From Pseudoalteromonas haloplanktis ATCC 14393 (GTDB lineage: Bacteria; Pseudomonadota; Gammaproteobacteria; Enterobacterales; Alteromonadaceae), in the NCBI RefSeq assembly GCF_000238355.1, contig NZ_AHCA01000001.1, forward strand, positions 744,001-808,000: DNA of 64,000 bases. The letters run 5' to 3'. Below, in pieces: positions 1 to 9,245 of the stretch. Made by a program: the position numbers and the translations under genes. The notes under the pieces are model-generated. The model did no database searches, was not told where the DNA came from, and worked only from the letters and a program-made list of their open reading frames with translations. The stretch's first letter is position 1. Each line of letters starts with the position of its first letter.

Positions 1-245
1 GTCCACAAGGCCCTGAAACTCAAAAACTGTATTACAAAGCTTATGACTTATACCATTTAGCTGCGAGCTATAAAATTAATGAAAGCTTAGCATTAAATGC
101 ACGTATCAATAATCTGCTAGATGATGATCTATCAAGTCGCACTTGCTTACTTGCAGCATCTGAAGAAGAGTACGAATGTACCTCAGATTATAATACCACC
201 CAAAAAGCACGTAGCTTCTGGGTATCTATGAGCTATAGTTTTTAA
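1..245 (+). CDS. TonB-dependent receptor, C-terminal fragment (5' end outside window)
   Basis: An open frame (first full codon at base 3) runs from the window edge to a TAA at 243-245, giving about 80 residues. It ends in alternating aromatic/polar beta-strands and a terminal Phe, the usual end of an outer-membrane barrel. The segment ASYKINESLALNARINNLLD matches the last strands of TonB-dependent receptors, where a short helix-turn of the form 'NLLD' follows the penultimate strand. Two cysteines about 17 residues apart in the last extracellular loop could form a disulfide. The substrate cannot be judged from this fragment. A strong hairpin terminator follows 20 bases after the stop. Confidence 0.85.
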   Translation, partial: PQGPETQKLYYKAYDLYHLAASYKINESLALNARINNLLDDDLSSRTCLLAASEEEYECTSDYNTTQKARSFWVSMSYSF

Positions 246-265
246 TTCATAGTTGTTATAAACAC

Positions 266-299
266 AAAAGCCCAGCATCGCTGGGCTTTTTGTTTTTTT
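266..299. terminator. Rho-independent terminator, probably bidirectional
   Basis: An 11-bp perfect stem (266-276 pairs with 280-290) with a 3-base loop is followed by a T-rich tract to 299. The left arm begins with A residues, so it also works on the minus strand. It lies between the convergent receptor fragment and the DoxX-like gene and probably ends both transcripts. Confidence 0.9.
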
Positions 300-306
300 A
301 GTTAAA

Positions 307-723
307 TTATGATTTTACGGTAAACTTTGTATCTTCATCACGTAGCATATATAACGCAAAACAAGCTGCCCACATTGGCCATGCGGCGAAGAATAATAAG
401 TTATTAAAGCCATCCAGATACTGCGCGTATGATGACAGTGTCGACGCGCCATGCATCAAAAATATTAGTCCATAAGTAATACGCTTTTTAATACCAGCCA
501 TAAAACCGAGTACTAAAATCAATTGCAATGCACCTAGAATATAGGCAACTATGTCAGTAGAGCCACTGATCCCATAGAAGTGCTCAAAAATTCGCGCGCT
601 GTGCCCTGGGTTTACAAACTTATCTAAAGTCCACATCAGCATTACTACAAATACGCCTAAGCGTAATGAAAAAAGTGACCACTGCAGACGATTTTTTAGA
701 TCCGATGAGAAAGATTGAGACAT
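307..723 (-). CDS. DoxX-like four-helix inner-membrane protein
   Basis: 138 residues with four hydrophobic segments (about 20-35, 55-78, 82-98 and 105-127) and short loops, the layout of the DoxX/YphA-like membrane family. A good ribosome-binding site (AAGGA) precedes the ATG. Members of this family are small inner-membrane proteins, some linked to quinone-dependent redox chemistry, but nothing here fixes a reaction. The gene stands alone, convergent with the receptor fragment and divergent from the TonB-dependent receptor at 937. Family assignment is by overall topology and is moderate. Confidence 0.6.
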   Translation of the reverse strand: MSQSFSSDLKNRLQWSLFSLRLGVFVVMLMWTLDKFVNPGHSARIFEHFYGISGSTDIVAYILGALQLILVLGFMAGIKKRITYGLIFLMHGASTLSSYAQYLDGFNNLLFFAAWPMWAACFALYMLRDEDTKFTVKS

Positions 724-936
724 TAAATTTCCTTAAACAAGTATTGTCATTTCAATTAGTGAGTTTAACAAGACCGTGTAAGCCACATTTTATTACACAT
801 AAACTTATTTATTTTCAGCATTCGGCTATGCTAATTAAGTGATTAATATTTAAAAAAGTAATAAAAACACTGAAATATATTTCTAAAAGCCAAGGTCTTT
901 ATTCCCGTAACTGATATTTAACAGCGGTAAATACAT

Positions 937-3297
937 TTGAAATACACCTATTTAGCTTTATCCATCGCCATAACTTTGCAACTGCCAAGTGCCTTTGCGG
1001 CGCAAGAAAGTTCTCAATCAACGACCAGCTCAATTATCGAAGTGATTGAAGTCTCTAGTCAGGTCATAAATGAGCAAGGCTTTTCGCCAAAGAATACATC
1101 TGTTGATGGCCCGTTTGGTGATAATTTAGCACTGGCTGATATTGCCCGTGCAGTCACCCCAATCACCAGCGATATGATTGAACAGCTTAATATCACCACT
1201 TTACAAGATGTATTAGCGGTCAGCCCAAATAGCTATTCAGCCAGTGGTTTTGGTGCACCAAGCTTGCCTACTCTGCGCGGTCAATTAGGTGAGCTGTATC
1301 AAGACGGAACTCGTCGTCAAGCAGGTAATAATGGCTTTGGTGTGCCGCTGTCGTTTAATGCAATAGAGCAAATAGATGTAGTAAAAGGTGCACCGCCGGT
1401 ATTATTTGGTAGCAGCCAGCGTAATGGCGGTTTTGTTAACTTGCACTCTAAAGCAGCCAATACACAAACGGCACAAGGCAAAGTATTACTTTCTGCCGGA
1501 CGCTGGGATCAATACCGTGCCCAAGTTGATTACAGCGCCCCCATTGTTGAAGGAAAAAGCGGTTTTAGAGTCAGTGCAGAGCACGTTGATAACGGCAGTT
1601 TTTATGATTATGCCGGCCTTAAAAGTGACAGCCTGTTTGCTGCGCTGCGCTTTTTACCCGACGATAAAAGCAGCTGGGATATCAACTTTGAACTATACCA
1701 AGTCGAATTTACCGACAACGCCGGTATTAACCGCCCTACCCAAGCCCTGATCGATGACGGACTTTATATAACTGGCCAAGGTGTGCAAGCTAACGGCAGC
1801 ACCATTGCGGGTGCTGGTGCGATTGTCTCACCCACAGGGCAGGTTGTGATCCCACGTAGTACCGTACTCACGGATCCTGAAAATCAAAATGAAGCCACCA
1901 CGTATTTGCTACACAGCATCTACAAGCGTGAGTTATCATCACAAACCACACTTAAAAACATTAGTTATTTTCAGCACTTACAACGTGATGAAATCGCGCA
2001 AAACAGTTTTGTGGAAATTATAGATGGCGCAGATACGGCGCAAAACCGCACAGAGGTAAGCCATCAATGGAATAGCCAGCAAAGTAGTATTTTTGCCTTT
2101 GATGTGCGCTTTAATAAAGTAAAAGGCTACAGCCAATTTACCACCGAAGCCGACTTACCGATTGATTTAACAGGCCCACTTGAAAACCGTCGCATCCCTT
2201 TAACCGCTGAGCAGCAAGCACGACTCGTTGAGCTGCGCCCTGGCGTTTATGTATCCCCTGGTGGTCAATACGATATAAATAATGATGGCATTGGAGACTT
2301 CTCTCTTTCAGACACTACCGACTCCACCAGCTGGCAAACCGGCATTGCAATACAACACGACAGCCAATGGAGCAACAGTTTACGCACTAGCATTGGGTAC
2401 CGCCTTGATTATTATGATGTAACCGCGGGCGATCCGATTGCACCACAAGGACAAATTGCAGCCAGTGATAGTATTTACGAAACATTGCATTCAGGCCAAG
2501 CAAGTATCAACTATAAACTCACTGATGAACTGACCAGTTACTTAGCGGCTAGTTATAATCAAGCTACTTCAAACAGCATGGCAGGCGGCACTACGCTTGG
2601 CAGTGATAATAAAATCAGTGCACAAAATTTTGCCACCGATAATACCCTTGCTGAAATCGGTTTAAAGTACAGCCCAAATGACAACCCATGGTATATAGAT
2701 GGCGCATTATTTAACCAGCGTCGGAGCTTACGAAACCGTGATGGCAGTAATACCGGTATCCGCACTCAAGGTTTTGAGACTCAAGCTTTTTATGATGCAC
2801 AACCATTTTGGTTAAGTGCCGGTTACAGCTATATTGATGCCCGTTACGATAACTCTGCTAGCAGCCAAGATTCTAGCCAAGTGGCTGATGCCTTTGACGA
2901 TTCACGCCCAGATATCATTAATGGTACAGGTGTTGGCGCACCTAACTTTGCCTCCTTTGCACCGTCAACTCGTCGTGTGCAAGGCATACCTGAGCAATCG
3001 CTTAGCCTCAACGGTGGCTGGTTTATCTCTGAACAATGGCAAGTTGGGTTTGGTGGTATTTATACGAAAAGCTACCCGCTTGATTACTTGGCCACCGTGA
3101 ATATTCGCGATCAATATACGATTAACCTCAATACTAGCTATGAAATAAGCCCGCAGACAAAACTACGTTTAGATGTTAATAATGTCACTAACCAAGATAA
3201 CTGGCGCCCTGTATTTGAAGGCGGCTACTTTGGCTCTACCTTAGTATTTCCTGAGTTACCGATTAATGCCAAGCTGACTTTTCAGCACAGCTTTTAA
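937..3297 (+). CDS. TonB-dependent outer-membrane receptor, first gene of the ynj-like operon
   Basis: 786 residues with TTG as start; a TAA lies in frame at 928-930, and no ATG is available nearby. The signal peptide runs to about residue 22 (cleavage after AFAA). A TonB-box-like stretch (IEVIEV) is near residue 35. The plug domain (about 70-175) carries the typical 'VVKGAPPVLFGSSQRNGG' pattern, and the 22-strand barrel ends in Phe. It resembles siderophore/vitamin-type receptors, but the ligand cannot be named. The next gene begins 11 bases downstream and the whole run to 11297 is tightly packed, so it is the outer-membrane gate of that system. No Fur box or TPP riboswitch is recognisable in the 213-base upstream gap. 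Confidence 0.9.
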   Translation: MKYTYLALSIAITLQLPSAFAAQESSQSTTSSIIEVIEVSSQVINEQGFSPKNTSVDGPFGDNLALADIARAVTPITSDMIEQLNITTLQDVLAVSPNSYSASGFGAPSLPTLRGQLGELYQDGTRRQAGNNGFGVPLSFNAIEQIDVVKGAPPVLFGSSQRNGGFVNLHSKAANTQTAQGKVLLSAGRWDQYRAQVDYSAPIVEGKSGFRVSAEHVDNGSFYDYAGLKSDSLFAALRFLPDDKSSWDINFELYQVEFTDNAGINRPTQALIDDGLYITGQGVQANGSTIAGAGAIVSPTGQVVIPRSTVLTDPENQNEATTYLLHSIYKRELSSQTTLKNISYFQHLQRDEIAQNSFVEIIDGADTAQNRTEVSHQWNSQQSSIFAFDVRFNKVKGYSQFTTEADLPIDLTGPLENRRIPLTAEQQARLVELRPGVYVSPGGQYDINNDGIGDFSLSDTTDSTSWQTGIAIQHDSQWSNSLRTSIGYRLDYYDVTAGDPIAPQGQIAASDSIYETLHSGQASINYKLTDELTSYLAASYNQATSNSMAGGTTLGSDNKISAQNFATDNTLAEIGLKYSPNDNPWYIDGALFNQRRSLRNRDGSNTGIRTQGFETQAFYDAQPFWLSAGYSYIDARYDNSASSQDSSQVADAFDDSRPDIINGTGVGAPNFASFAPSTRRVQGIPEQSLSLNGGWFISEQWQVGFGGIYTKSYPLDYLATVNIRDQYTINLNTSYEISPQTKLRLDVNNVTNQDNWRPVFEGGYFGSTLVFPELPINAKLTFQHSF

Positions 3298-3308
3298 GAG
3301 CGAAAATT

Positions 3309-5462
3309 ATGTTTAAAAAAATTCTAATATTAGTTACTGCACTGCTCGCTATTGGGCTGTTTTTTCATTTTGATTTACATCAGCTATTAACCCTTGATGG
3401 TTTAAAAGGCTCAATGGATCAATTCAACCAATACAAAGCGCAATCACCTTTACTCGTTATTGGCGGGTTCTTTTTACTTTATGTGGTGGTAACAGCCCTT
3501 TCATTACCCGGTGCCGCTATTTTAACCTTGGCAGCGGGTGCCTTATTTGGCTTAATTGAAGGCTTACTAGTTGCCTCATTCGCGTCAACCATTGGCGCCA
3601 CCTTAGCCTTTTTAGTGTCGCGTTATTTATTACGTGATGCGATTAAAAAGCGCTTTCCTGAGCGTTTAGCGGCAATTGATGCAGGCGTTGAAAAAGAAGG
3701 TGGTTTTTATCTCTTCACACTTCGTTTAGTGCCGGTATTTCCGTTCTTTTTGATCAATTTATTAATGGGTGCCACCGCAATTAAGTCATGGACTTTTTAT
3801 TGGGTAAGTCAAATTGGTATGTTGGCTGGTACTTTTGTATTTGTAAATGCAGGGACTCAATTAGCACAAATAGATAGCTTATCGGGCATTTTATCATTTG
3901 ATTTGATTTTATCATTTGTATTACTTGGCGTATTCCCACTTATTGCTAAAGCTATCCTTAATACCATTAAAAAACGTCGTGTTTATAAAAACTATACAAA
4001 ACCAAAACAATTTGACCGTAACATGATCGTCATCGGTGGGGGTGCTGGCGGCCTAGTAACCAGTTATATTGCCGCAGCAGTAAAAGCCAAGGTTACCTTA
4101 ATTGAAGCTGGAGAAATGGGCGGTGATTGCCTAAACTACGGCTGTGTACCCAGTAAAGCAATTATTAAAAGTGCCAAAATAGCCGAGCAGATCAAACACG
4201 CCGACAAATATGGCTTAGAAAACAGCGCGCCGCAGTTTTCGTTTAAAAAAGTAATGGCCCGTGTACATCAAGTGATTGCTGATATCGCCCCACACGACAG
4301 TGTTGAACGTTACACTAATTTAGGCGTAGAAGTACTCAAAGGCTATGCAAAAATTACCGATCCTTGGACGGTGGAAATTAAACTCAACGATGGCGGCACA
4401 CAAACCTTGACCGCCCGTACCATTGTAATTGCCACCGGCGCACGCCCGTTTGTACCACCACTGCCAGGTATTGAAGAAGCTGGGTATGTAACAAGTGATA
4501 CCTTATGGAGCAAATTTGCCGAGCTTGATGAAGCGCCTAAAAAGCTGGTGGTGCTTGGCGGTGGGCCAATTGGCTCTGAGCTTGCGCAAAGTTTTGCACG
4601 ACTCGGTTCATCAGTTACACAAATCGAAATGGCCGAACGGGTGATGATCAAAGAAGATAGCGAAGTCTCTGAGTTTGCAACTCACGCCCTTAAAGCCAGT
4701 GGTGTTAATGTATTAACCAATCATCAAGCATTACGCTGTGAAAAACGCGGCGAGCAAAAATTCATTATAGTTAAGCATGCAGAGCAAGAGCTTGAAATTG
4801 AATACGACGAGCTACTGTGTGCAGTTGGCCGCAGCGCCCGTTTGAGCGGTTATGGTCTTGAAGAGTTAGGTATCGAAACCAATCGTACGATTGTTACCAA
4901 TGAATACCTAGAAACCCTCTACCCGAATATTTTTGCCGCCGGTGACATTGTCGGCCCATATCAATTTACGCATGTTGCCGCCCATCAAGGGTGGTACGCC
5001 GCCGTAAATGGCTTATTTGGTAATTTGAAGAAGTTTAAAGTGGATTATCGGGTGATCCCGTGGACCACCTTTATTGATCCTGAAGTCGCTCGCGTAGGTA
5101 TAAACGAGCAAGAGGCAATTGAGCAAGGGATTGATTATGAAATTACTCGCTTTGAATTTAAAGAGCTTGATCGCGCCATTACCGACAGCGCTACCCAAGG
5201 CTTTATTAAAGTGATTACGCCAAAAGGCAAAGACAAAATACTCGGTGTTACTGTGGTTTCTGAGCACGCGGGAGATTTAATTGCTGAGTTTGTTCTGGCG
5301 ATGAAACATGGTTTAGGACTGAATAAAATTTTAGGCACTATTCACAGTTACCCAACGTGGGCTGAAGGTAATAAATACGCCGCAGGAGAGTGGAAGCGTG
5401 CCCACGCACCGCAAACAGTACTCAATTGGCTAGAGAAATACCATACTTGGCGCCGAGGATAA
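3309..5462 (+). CDS. TVP38/TMEM64 membrane domain fused to mercuric-reductase-like FAD oxidoreductase
   Basis: 717 residues in two parts. Residues about 1-225 form a membrane domain with the TVP38/TMEM64 (DedA-like, VTT) pattern, including the GAAILTLAAGALFG segment and the 'FTLRLVPVFPFFLINLLMGAT' type helix. Residues about 238-717 are a class I pyridine nucleotide-disulfide oxidoreductase: FAD Rossmann motif GGGAGG at 243-248, redox-active pair C274/C279 in GGDCLNYGCVPSKA, a second nucleotide-binding GGGPIG motif, and the dimerisation domain ending in IHSYPTWAEG, where lipoamide dehydrogenase has IHAHPT. It lacks the N-terminal heavy-metal domain and C-terminal vicinal cysteines of true MerA, so mercury reduction is not indicated. 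The fusion tethers a redox enzyme to the inner membrane beside an importer. The substrate is unknown. Confidence 0.88.
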   Translation: MFKKILILVTALLAIGLFFHFDLHQLLTLDGLKGSMDQFNQYKAQSPLLVIGGFFLLYVVVTALSLPGAAILTLAAGALFGLIEGLLVASFASTIGATLAFLVSRYLLRDAIKKRFPERLAAIDAGVEKEGGFYLFTLRLVPVFPFFLINLLMGATAIKSWTFYWVSQIGMLAGTFVFVNAGTQLAQIDSLSGILSFDLILSFVLLGVFPLIAKAILNTIKKRRVYKNYTKPKQFDRNMIVIGGGAGGLVTSYIAAAVKAKVTLIEAGEMGGDCLNYGCVPSKAIIKSAKIAEQIKHADKYGLENSAPQFSFKKVMARVHQVIADIAPHDSVERYTNLGVEVLKGYAKITDPWTVEIKLNDGGTQTLTARTIVIATGARPFVPPLPGIEEAGYVTSDTLWSKFAELDEAPKKLVVLGGGPIGSELAQSFARLGSSVTQIEMAERVMIKEDSEVSEFATHALKASGVNVLTNHQALRCEKRGEQKFIIVKHAEQELEIEYDELLCAVGRSARLSGYGLEELGIETNRTIVTNEYLETLYPNIFAAGDIVGPYQFTHVAAHQGWYAAVNGLFGNLKKFKVDYRVIPWTTFIDPEVARVGINEQEAIEQGIDYEITRFEFKELDRAITDSATQGFIKVITPKGKDKILGVTVVSEHAGDLIAEFVLAMKHGLGLNKILGTIHSYPTWAEGNKYAAGEWKRAHAPQTVLNWLEKYHTWRRG

Positions 5463-5466
5463 TTAA

Positions 5467-6258
5467 ATGAAGTATTTAATGATGTTACTGCTATTTTGTT
5501 TAGCGTTTAGTACACAAGCGAATGATGAGTTACATCAACCTTGGCAACAGTTATTAAATGAGCATGTTAAACCAATCAACCACGGTGCGAGCACCGTGGT
5601 TGATTATGCCGCTATTAAGCAGCAACACAGCGAATTAAAAAGCTACCTAGCGTCACTCAGTGCCATTACTGCAACCCAGTTTGCAAGCTGGGACAATCCT
5701 AAGCAACTGGCTTTTTTGATCAATGCATACAACGCATGGACGGTCGAACTAATTTTAACTGAATACCCACAGGTTAGATCAATCAAAGACTTAGGGAGTT
5801 TTTTTAGCTCCCCTTGGAGCAAAGAGTTTGTATCATTATTAGGCGAAAGTCGCAGCTTAGATAATATTGAACACACGCTTATTCGTGGTAATAATAAATA
5901 CCGTGAACCGCGTATTCATTTTGCAGTTAATTGCGCCAGTATAGGCTGCCCAGCCCTACGCGAGGAAGCCTATACAGGAGCTAAACTTGACGCTCAACTT
6001 GAACAACAAACCACGCGTTTTTTAGCTGATACAACTCGCAATTACGCAAAAGATAATACCCTCTACCTATCATCGATTTTTAAATGGTATCAAGCAGACT
6101 TTGCAACAGACTTTCGTGGCGCACAATCGTTATCAGCATTTACCTTATTATACTCAGATGCGCTAAACTTAACGCCAAGCCAACATGCTAAACTTGAAAG
6201 TAACACCATGAAAATTAAGTTTTTAGATTACAACTGGGCATTGAATGACAAGCAGTAA
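5467..6258 (+). CDS. DUF547 exported protein
   Basis: 263 residues with a signal peptide cleaved near residue 18. The DUF547 signature blocks are present: FLINAYNAWTVELI (about 83-96) and PRIHFAVNCASIGCPALR (about 148-165) with two conserved cysteines at 156 and 161. The family has no firmly established biochemical function; the conserved Asn/Cys/His residues and export suggest a periplasmic enzyme or redox partner. The start is 4 bases after the flavoenzyme stop and its end overlaps the next gene by 14 bases, so it is cotranscribed with the importer genes. Confidence 0.85.
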   Translation: MKYLMMLLLFCLAFSTQANDELHQPWQQLLNEHVKPINHGASTVVDYAAIKQQHSELKSYLASLSAITATQFASWDNPKQLAFLINAYNAWTVELILTEYPQVRSIKDLGSFFSSPWSKEFVSLLGESRSLDNIEHTLIRGNNKYREPRIHFAVNCASIGCPALREEAYTGAKLDAQLEQQTTRFLADTTRNYAKDNTLYLSSIFKWYQADFATDFRGAQSLSAFTLLYSDALNLTPSQHAKLESNTMKIKFLDYNWALNDKQ

Positions 6259-7489
6259 TTACCTGTTATTACAAGCAAGGCGTATGCAATTTTATGCCTT
6301 GCTATTTAGTGTGATGCTTAGCCTTGTATTTTCATCAAACAGCACTGCAAAGCAGTGGCAGAGCGTGCTCGATAACGGCCAAAACCACAACGTCTATTTT
6401 CATGCTTGGGGGGGCGATCCGCAAATAAATTCTTATATTCAATGGCTTGCGCAACAAGTTAAACGGCAATACAATATTGATTTACACCATATAAAACTCA
6501 CCGATACCAGTGAAGCTGTGAGCCGTGTTTTAGCCGAGAGATCAGCAGGCAACCACAGTGATGGTAAAATCGATCTGATATGGATCAACGGTGCAAACTT
6601 TGCGGCAATGGCAAAACATGGCCTACTCACTCCTGATTGGGCAAATCAACTGCCTAACTTTGCCCTCACCAACCCCTCTCATAATCCAGCGGTGAGTTTA
6701 GATTTTGGGGTACCCACACAAGGTATGGAGTCACCTTGGGGGCAAGCGGCACTTACTTTTTATTACGACAGTGCAGCAATGACCGCTCCACCTAAAACCA
6801 TTAACCAATTACTCAGTTGGAGCGCCCAACATCAAGGCCGATTTACTTACCCAAGACCGCCTGACTTTATTGGTGTGAGTTTTCTAAAGTATGCGTTAAT
6901 TAGCCTCACGCCCAAGGCACAACAGTCTTTACTTTATCAACCCGTCAGTAAACAAAGTGCCGCTTTATTATTGCCTAATTTATGGCAGTTTTTAGATGCA
7001 CTGCATCCTAATTTGTGGCGTTCGGGCCAATATTTTGTCTCTAGCAGTACCGCTCTTCGGCGTTTAGTCGGTGATACTGAACTGAGCTTAGCACTGACGT
7101 TTTCAGCGTCTGAAGTACCCGCTGCGGTAGCGCGTTTTGATTTACCTACCAGTATTCGCAGCTATGCCATGAGTGATGGCAGCCTAAGTAATATTCACTT
7201 TGTTGCTATTCCCTACAATGCCGCTAATGCAGACAGTGCTAAGTTAGTTGCGAATTTTATGCTTAGTGTGAACGCTCAAGCTAAAAAACAACACCCTGAA
7301 ATATGGGGTGATAATACCGTACTTGATCTAGCCACTTTGCATCCTGAGCAAGCTGCACAATTTCAATTATCAAATCCGCACCCGAGCAGTTTAGCGCCAA
7401 ATCATCATAGCCCAGCCCTTGCAGAGCCTCACCCAAGTTGGGTAAAAGTCATTGAACAGCAATGGTTAACCCGATATGGAGCGCAGTAA
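6245..7489 (+). CDS. ynjB: ABC importer substrate-binding protein, YnjB-like
   Basis: 414 residues. The first 35 form a signal peptide with a basic n-region (QARR) and a hydrophobic core, favouring the first ATG over an internal Met14 that would lack positive charge. The mature part has the type II periplasmic binding fold seen in thiamine/iron/putrescine-type receptors, with blocks such as 'KIDLIWINGANFAAM' and 'FGVPTQGMESPWGQAA' that match the E. coli YnjB family. It overlaps the DUF547 gene by 14 bases and the permease by the TAATG arrangement at 7487-7491. The ligand is unknown; thiamine-like transport has been suggested for the family from similarity only. Confidence 0.82.
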   Translation: MTSSNYLLLQARRMQFYALLFSVMLSLVFSSNSTAKQWQSVLDNGQNHNVYFHAWGGDPQINSYIQWLAQQVKRQYNIDLHHIKLTDTSEAVSRVLAERSAGNHSDGKIDLIWINGANFAAMAKHGLLTPDWANQLPNFALTNPSHNPAVSLDFGVPTQGMESPWGQAALTFYYDSAAMTAPPKTINQLLSWSAQHQGRFTYPRPPDFIGVSFLKYALISLTPKAQQSLLYQPVSKQSAALLLPNLWQFLDALHPNLWRSGQYFVSSSTALRRLVGDTELSLALTFSASEVPAAVARFDLPTSIRSYAMSDGSLSNIHFVAIPYNAANADSAKLVANFMLSVNAQAKKQHPEIWGDNTVLDLATLHPEQAAQFQLSNPHPSSLAPNHHSPALAEPHPSWVKVIEQQWLTRYGAQ

Positions 7490-9237
7490 TGATACAGCCG
7501 CGTGATTTATTTACTCAAAGCATACAATTAAGTCCTGCGCTATTAATGGCGCTTTTGGTGATCCCCGTTGTTGGTGGGTTAATTGGTGTGTTATTACCCG
7601 CGTTTGGCTATATCCCTGCACTGGATAAAACCACCTTCACCCTGAGTGGTTTTTATTCGTTATTTAACACAGCAGGATTTGGCACTATGCTGCTGTTAAG
7701 CGCCGTTAGCAGTTTGGTAAGTACATTACTGGCTTTTACGATCACCGTGTTGATTTTAGCCTGTTACTTCAATAGCCCTTGGCTATACCGGATCCAGCGT
7801 TTGTTGGGGCCTATTTTAGTGATACCCCATGCGGCTGCCGCCATTGCGATAAGCTTTTTGATCACCCCATCGGGGATGATGTCACGATTGTTCTCCCCTT
7901 GGCTTACTCAGTGGCAAAGCCCAGCTGATTGGTTATTGCCACACGACCCATGGGCAATAAGCATGATTTTAGGGTTAACCTTAAAAGAGCTGCCTTTTTT
8001 GTTACTGATGGCACTAGGAGCCCTCGCTCAAGCTGATTTGGGCGAAAAATTACGCGCACAGCATAAAGTGGCCATGAGTTTAGGCTATTGCCCTATGACC
8101 GCATTTTTTAAAGTTGTGCTACCCAACCTATACCCATTTTTGCGTTTGCCTATTTTAGCTGTGCTTGCCTATGCCAGTGCCAGTGTTGAAATACCACTTA
8201 TTCTTGGCCCTAATGCTCCTCCTACTCTCGCAGTCGCTATTATGCAATGGTTTAACGATGTTGATTTAACTTTGCGTATTCAAGCCTCTGCGGGGGCAAT
8301 CATGCAATTACTGTTGACCATGACCTTGCTGCTTAGTTGGTGGCTACTGGAAAAGCTTATAAAAAGGTTTAGCTATAACAGCTTAATCAATGGCAGGCGC
8401 GAATATGCCGGGCAGCTTATTATGCGGTTTACTCAGCTATTAACAGTTATTTTGCTCACTGTGATTATGCTTTCATTAATAGGGCTTATTTTATGGTCAT
8501 TTGCGGGTTATTGGCGTTTTCCTGATGCGTTGCCATCACAATTTGTGTTACTGCATTGGCAGCATGCTTTACAACACATGCAAACACCGTTACTCAACAC
8601 GATTACAATCGGGTTTATTGCTACTTTTGTGGCTGTTATTCTGACCTTATCTACCTTAGAAGCAGAGCAATTACGCGCGCGTAATTTATCAAACTTTGCC
8701 AGTTTACTGATTTATTTACCTATGCTTATCCCAAGTATTGCGTTTTTATTCGGCTTAGTTTGGCTGCAAGAGCAAGTTGGTAGCCATCATGCCTACTTTA
8801 ACGTTATTTTTGGTCACTTATTATTTGTACTGCCCTATGTGTTTTTATCATTAGCAAGTAGTTACCGGCGTTTAGACCCTCGTTTTTCATATCTTGCAGC
8901 AAGCTTAGGTGTCACGCCTAGCAAGGTATTTCTGCGGGTAAAATTACCGCAGTTATTAGCGCCTATTCTGATTGCCTTCGCACTTGGCTTAGCGGTGAGC
9001 TTTAGTCAATATTTACCCACCCTGCTCAGTGGCGGCGGGCGTATTAACACCATTACCACAGAAGCTGTCGCCCTTGCCGGTGGAGCAAGTAGACGCGTCA
9101 GCGCCGTTTATGCATTAATGCAAATGCTATTACCGGCTATGGCATTTTTACTTGCTTGGTTTATTCCTAAACTTGTTTTTACAAAACAAAATGCAGCGCA
9201 CTATGTATCAACATCCAGCACTAAAACAACACCCTAA
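7489..9237 (+). CDS. ynjC: ABC importer permease, fused two-domain, YnjC-like
   Basis: 582 residues from the ATG at 7489, chosen over an in-frame ATG at 7462 because it overlaps the upstream stop (TAATG) and has GGAG 7 bases upstream. About 12 membrane segments fall into two homologous halves. Each half has a cytoplasmic EAA-type loop that docks to the ATPase (around LGYCPMTAFFKVVLPNLYPF in the first and LGVTPSKVFLRVKLPQLLAP in the second). This is the ThiP/FbpB-like duplicated permease architecture. It works with the binding protein upstream and the ATPase downstream. Confidence 0.87.
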   Translation: MIQPRDLFTQSIQLSPALLMALLVIPVVGGLIGVLLPAFGYIPALDKTTFTLSGFYSLFNTAGFGTMLLLSAVSSLVSTLLAFTITVLILACYFNSPWLYRIQRLLGPILVIPHAAAAIAISFLITPSGMMSRLFSPWLTQWQSPADWLLPHDPWAISMILGLTLKELPFLLLMALGALAQADLGEKLRAQHKVAMSLGYCPMTAFFKVVLPNLYPFLRLPILAVLAYASASVEIPLILGPNAPPTLAVAIMQWFNDVDLTLRIQASAGAIMQLLLTMTLLLSWWLLEKLIKRFSYNSLINGRREYAGQLIMRFTQLLTVILLTVIMLSLIGLILWSFAGYWRFPDALPSQFVLLHWQHALQHMQTPLLNTITIGFIATFVAVILTLSTLEAEQLRARNLSNFASLLIYLPMLIPSIAFLFGLVWLQEQVGSHHAYFNVIFGHLLFVLPYVFLSLASSYRRLDPRFSYLAASLGVTPSKVFLRVKLPQLLAPILIAFALGLAVSFSQYLPTLLSGGGRINTITTEAVALAGGASRRVSAVYALMQMLLPAMAFLLAWFIPKLVFTKQNAAHYVSTSSTKTTP

Positions 9238-9245
9238 GGCCTAAT

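Noticed and set aside
724..936. TPP riboswitch or Fur box before the ynj-like operon
   Set aside because: Neither the CTGAGA/ACCTGA core of the THI element nor a GATAATGAT-type Fur site is present.
3309..5462. Mercuric reductase
   Set aside because: The redox pair is shared by the whole family. The N-terminal metal-binding domain and C-terminal vicinal cysteines of MerA are missing, and no mer genes are near.
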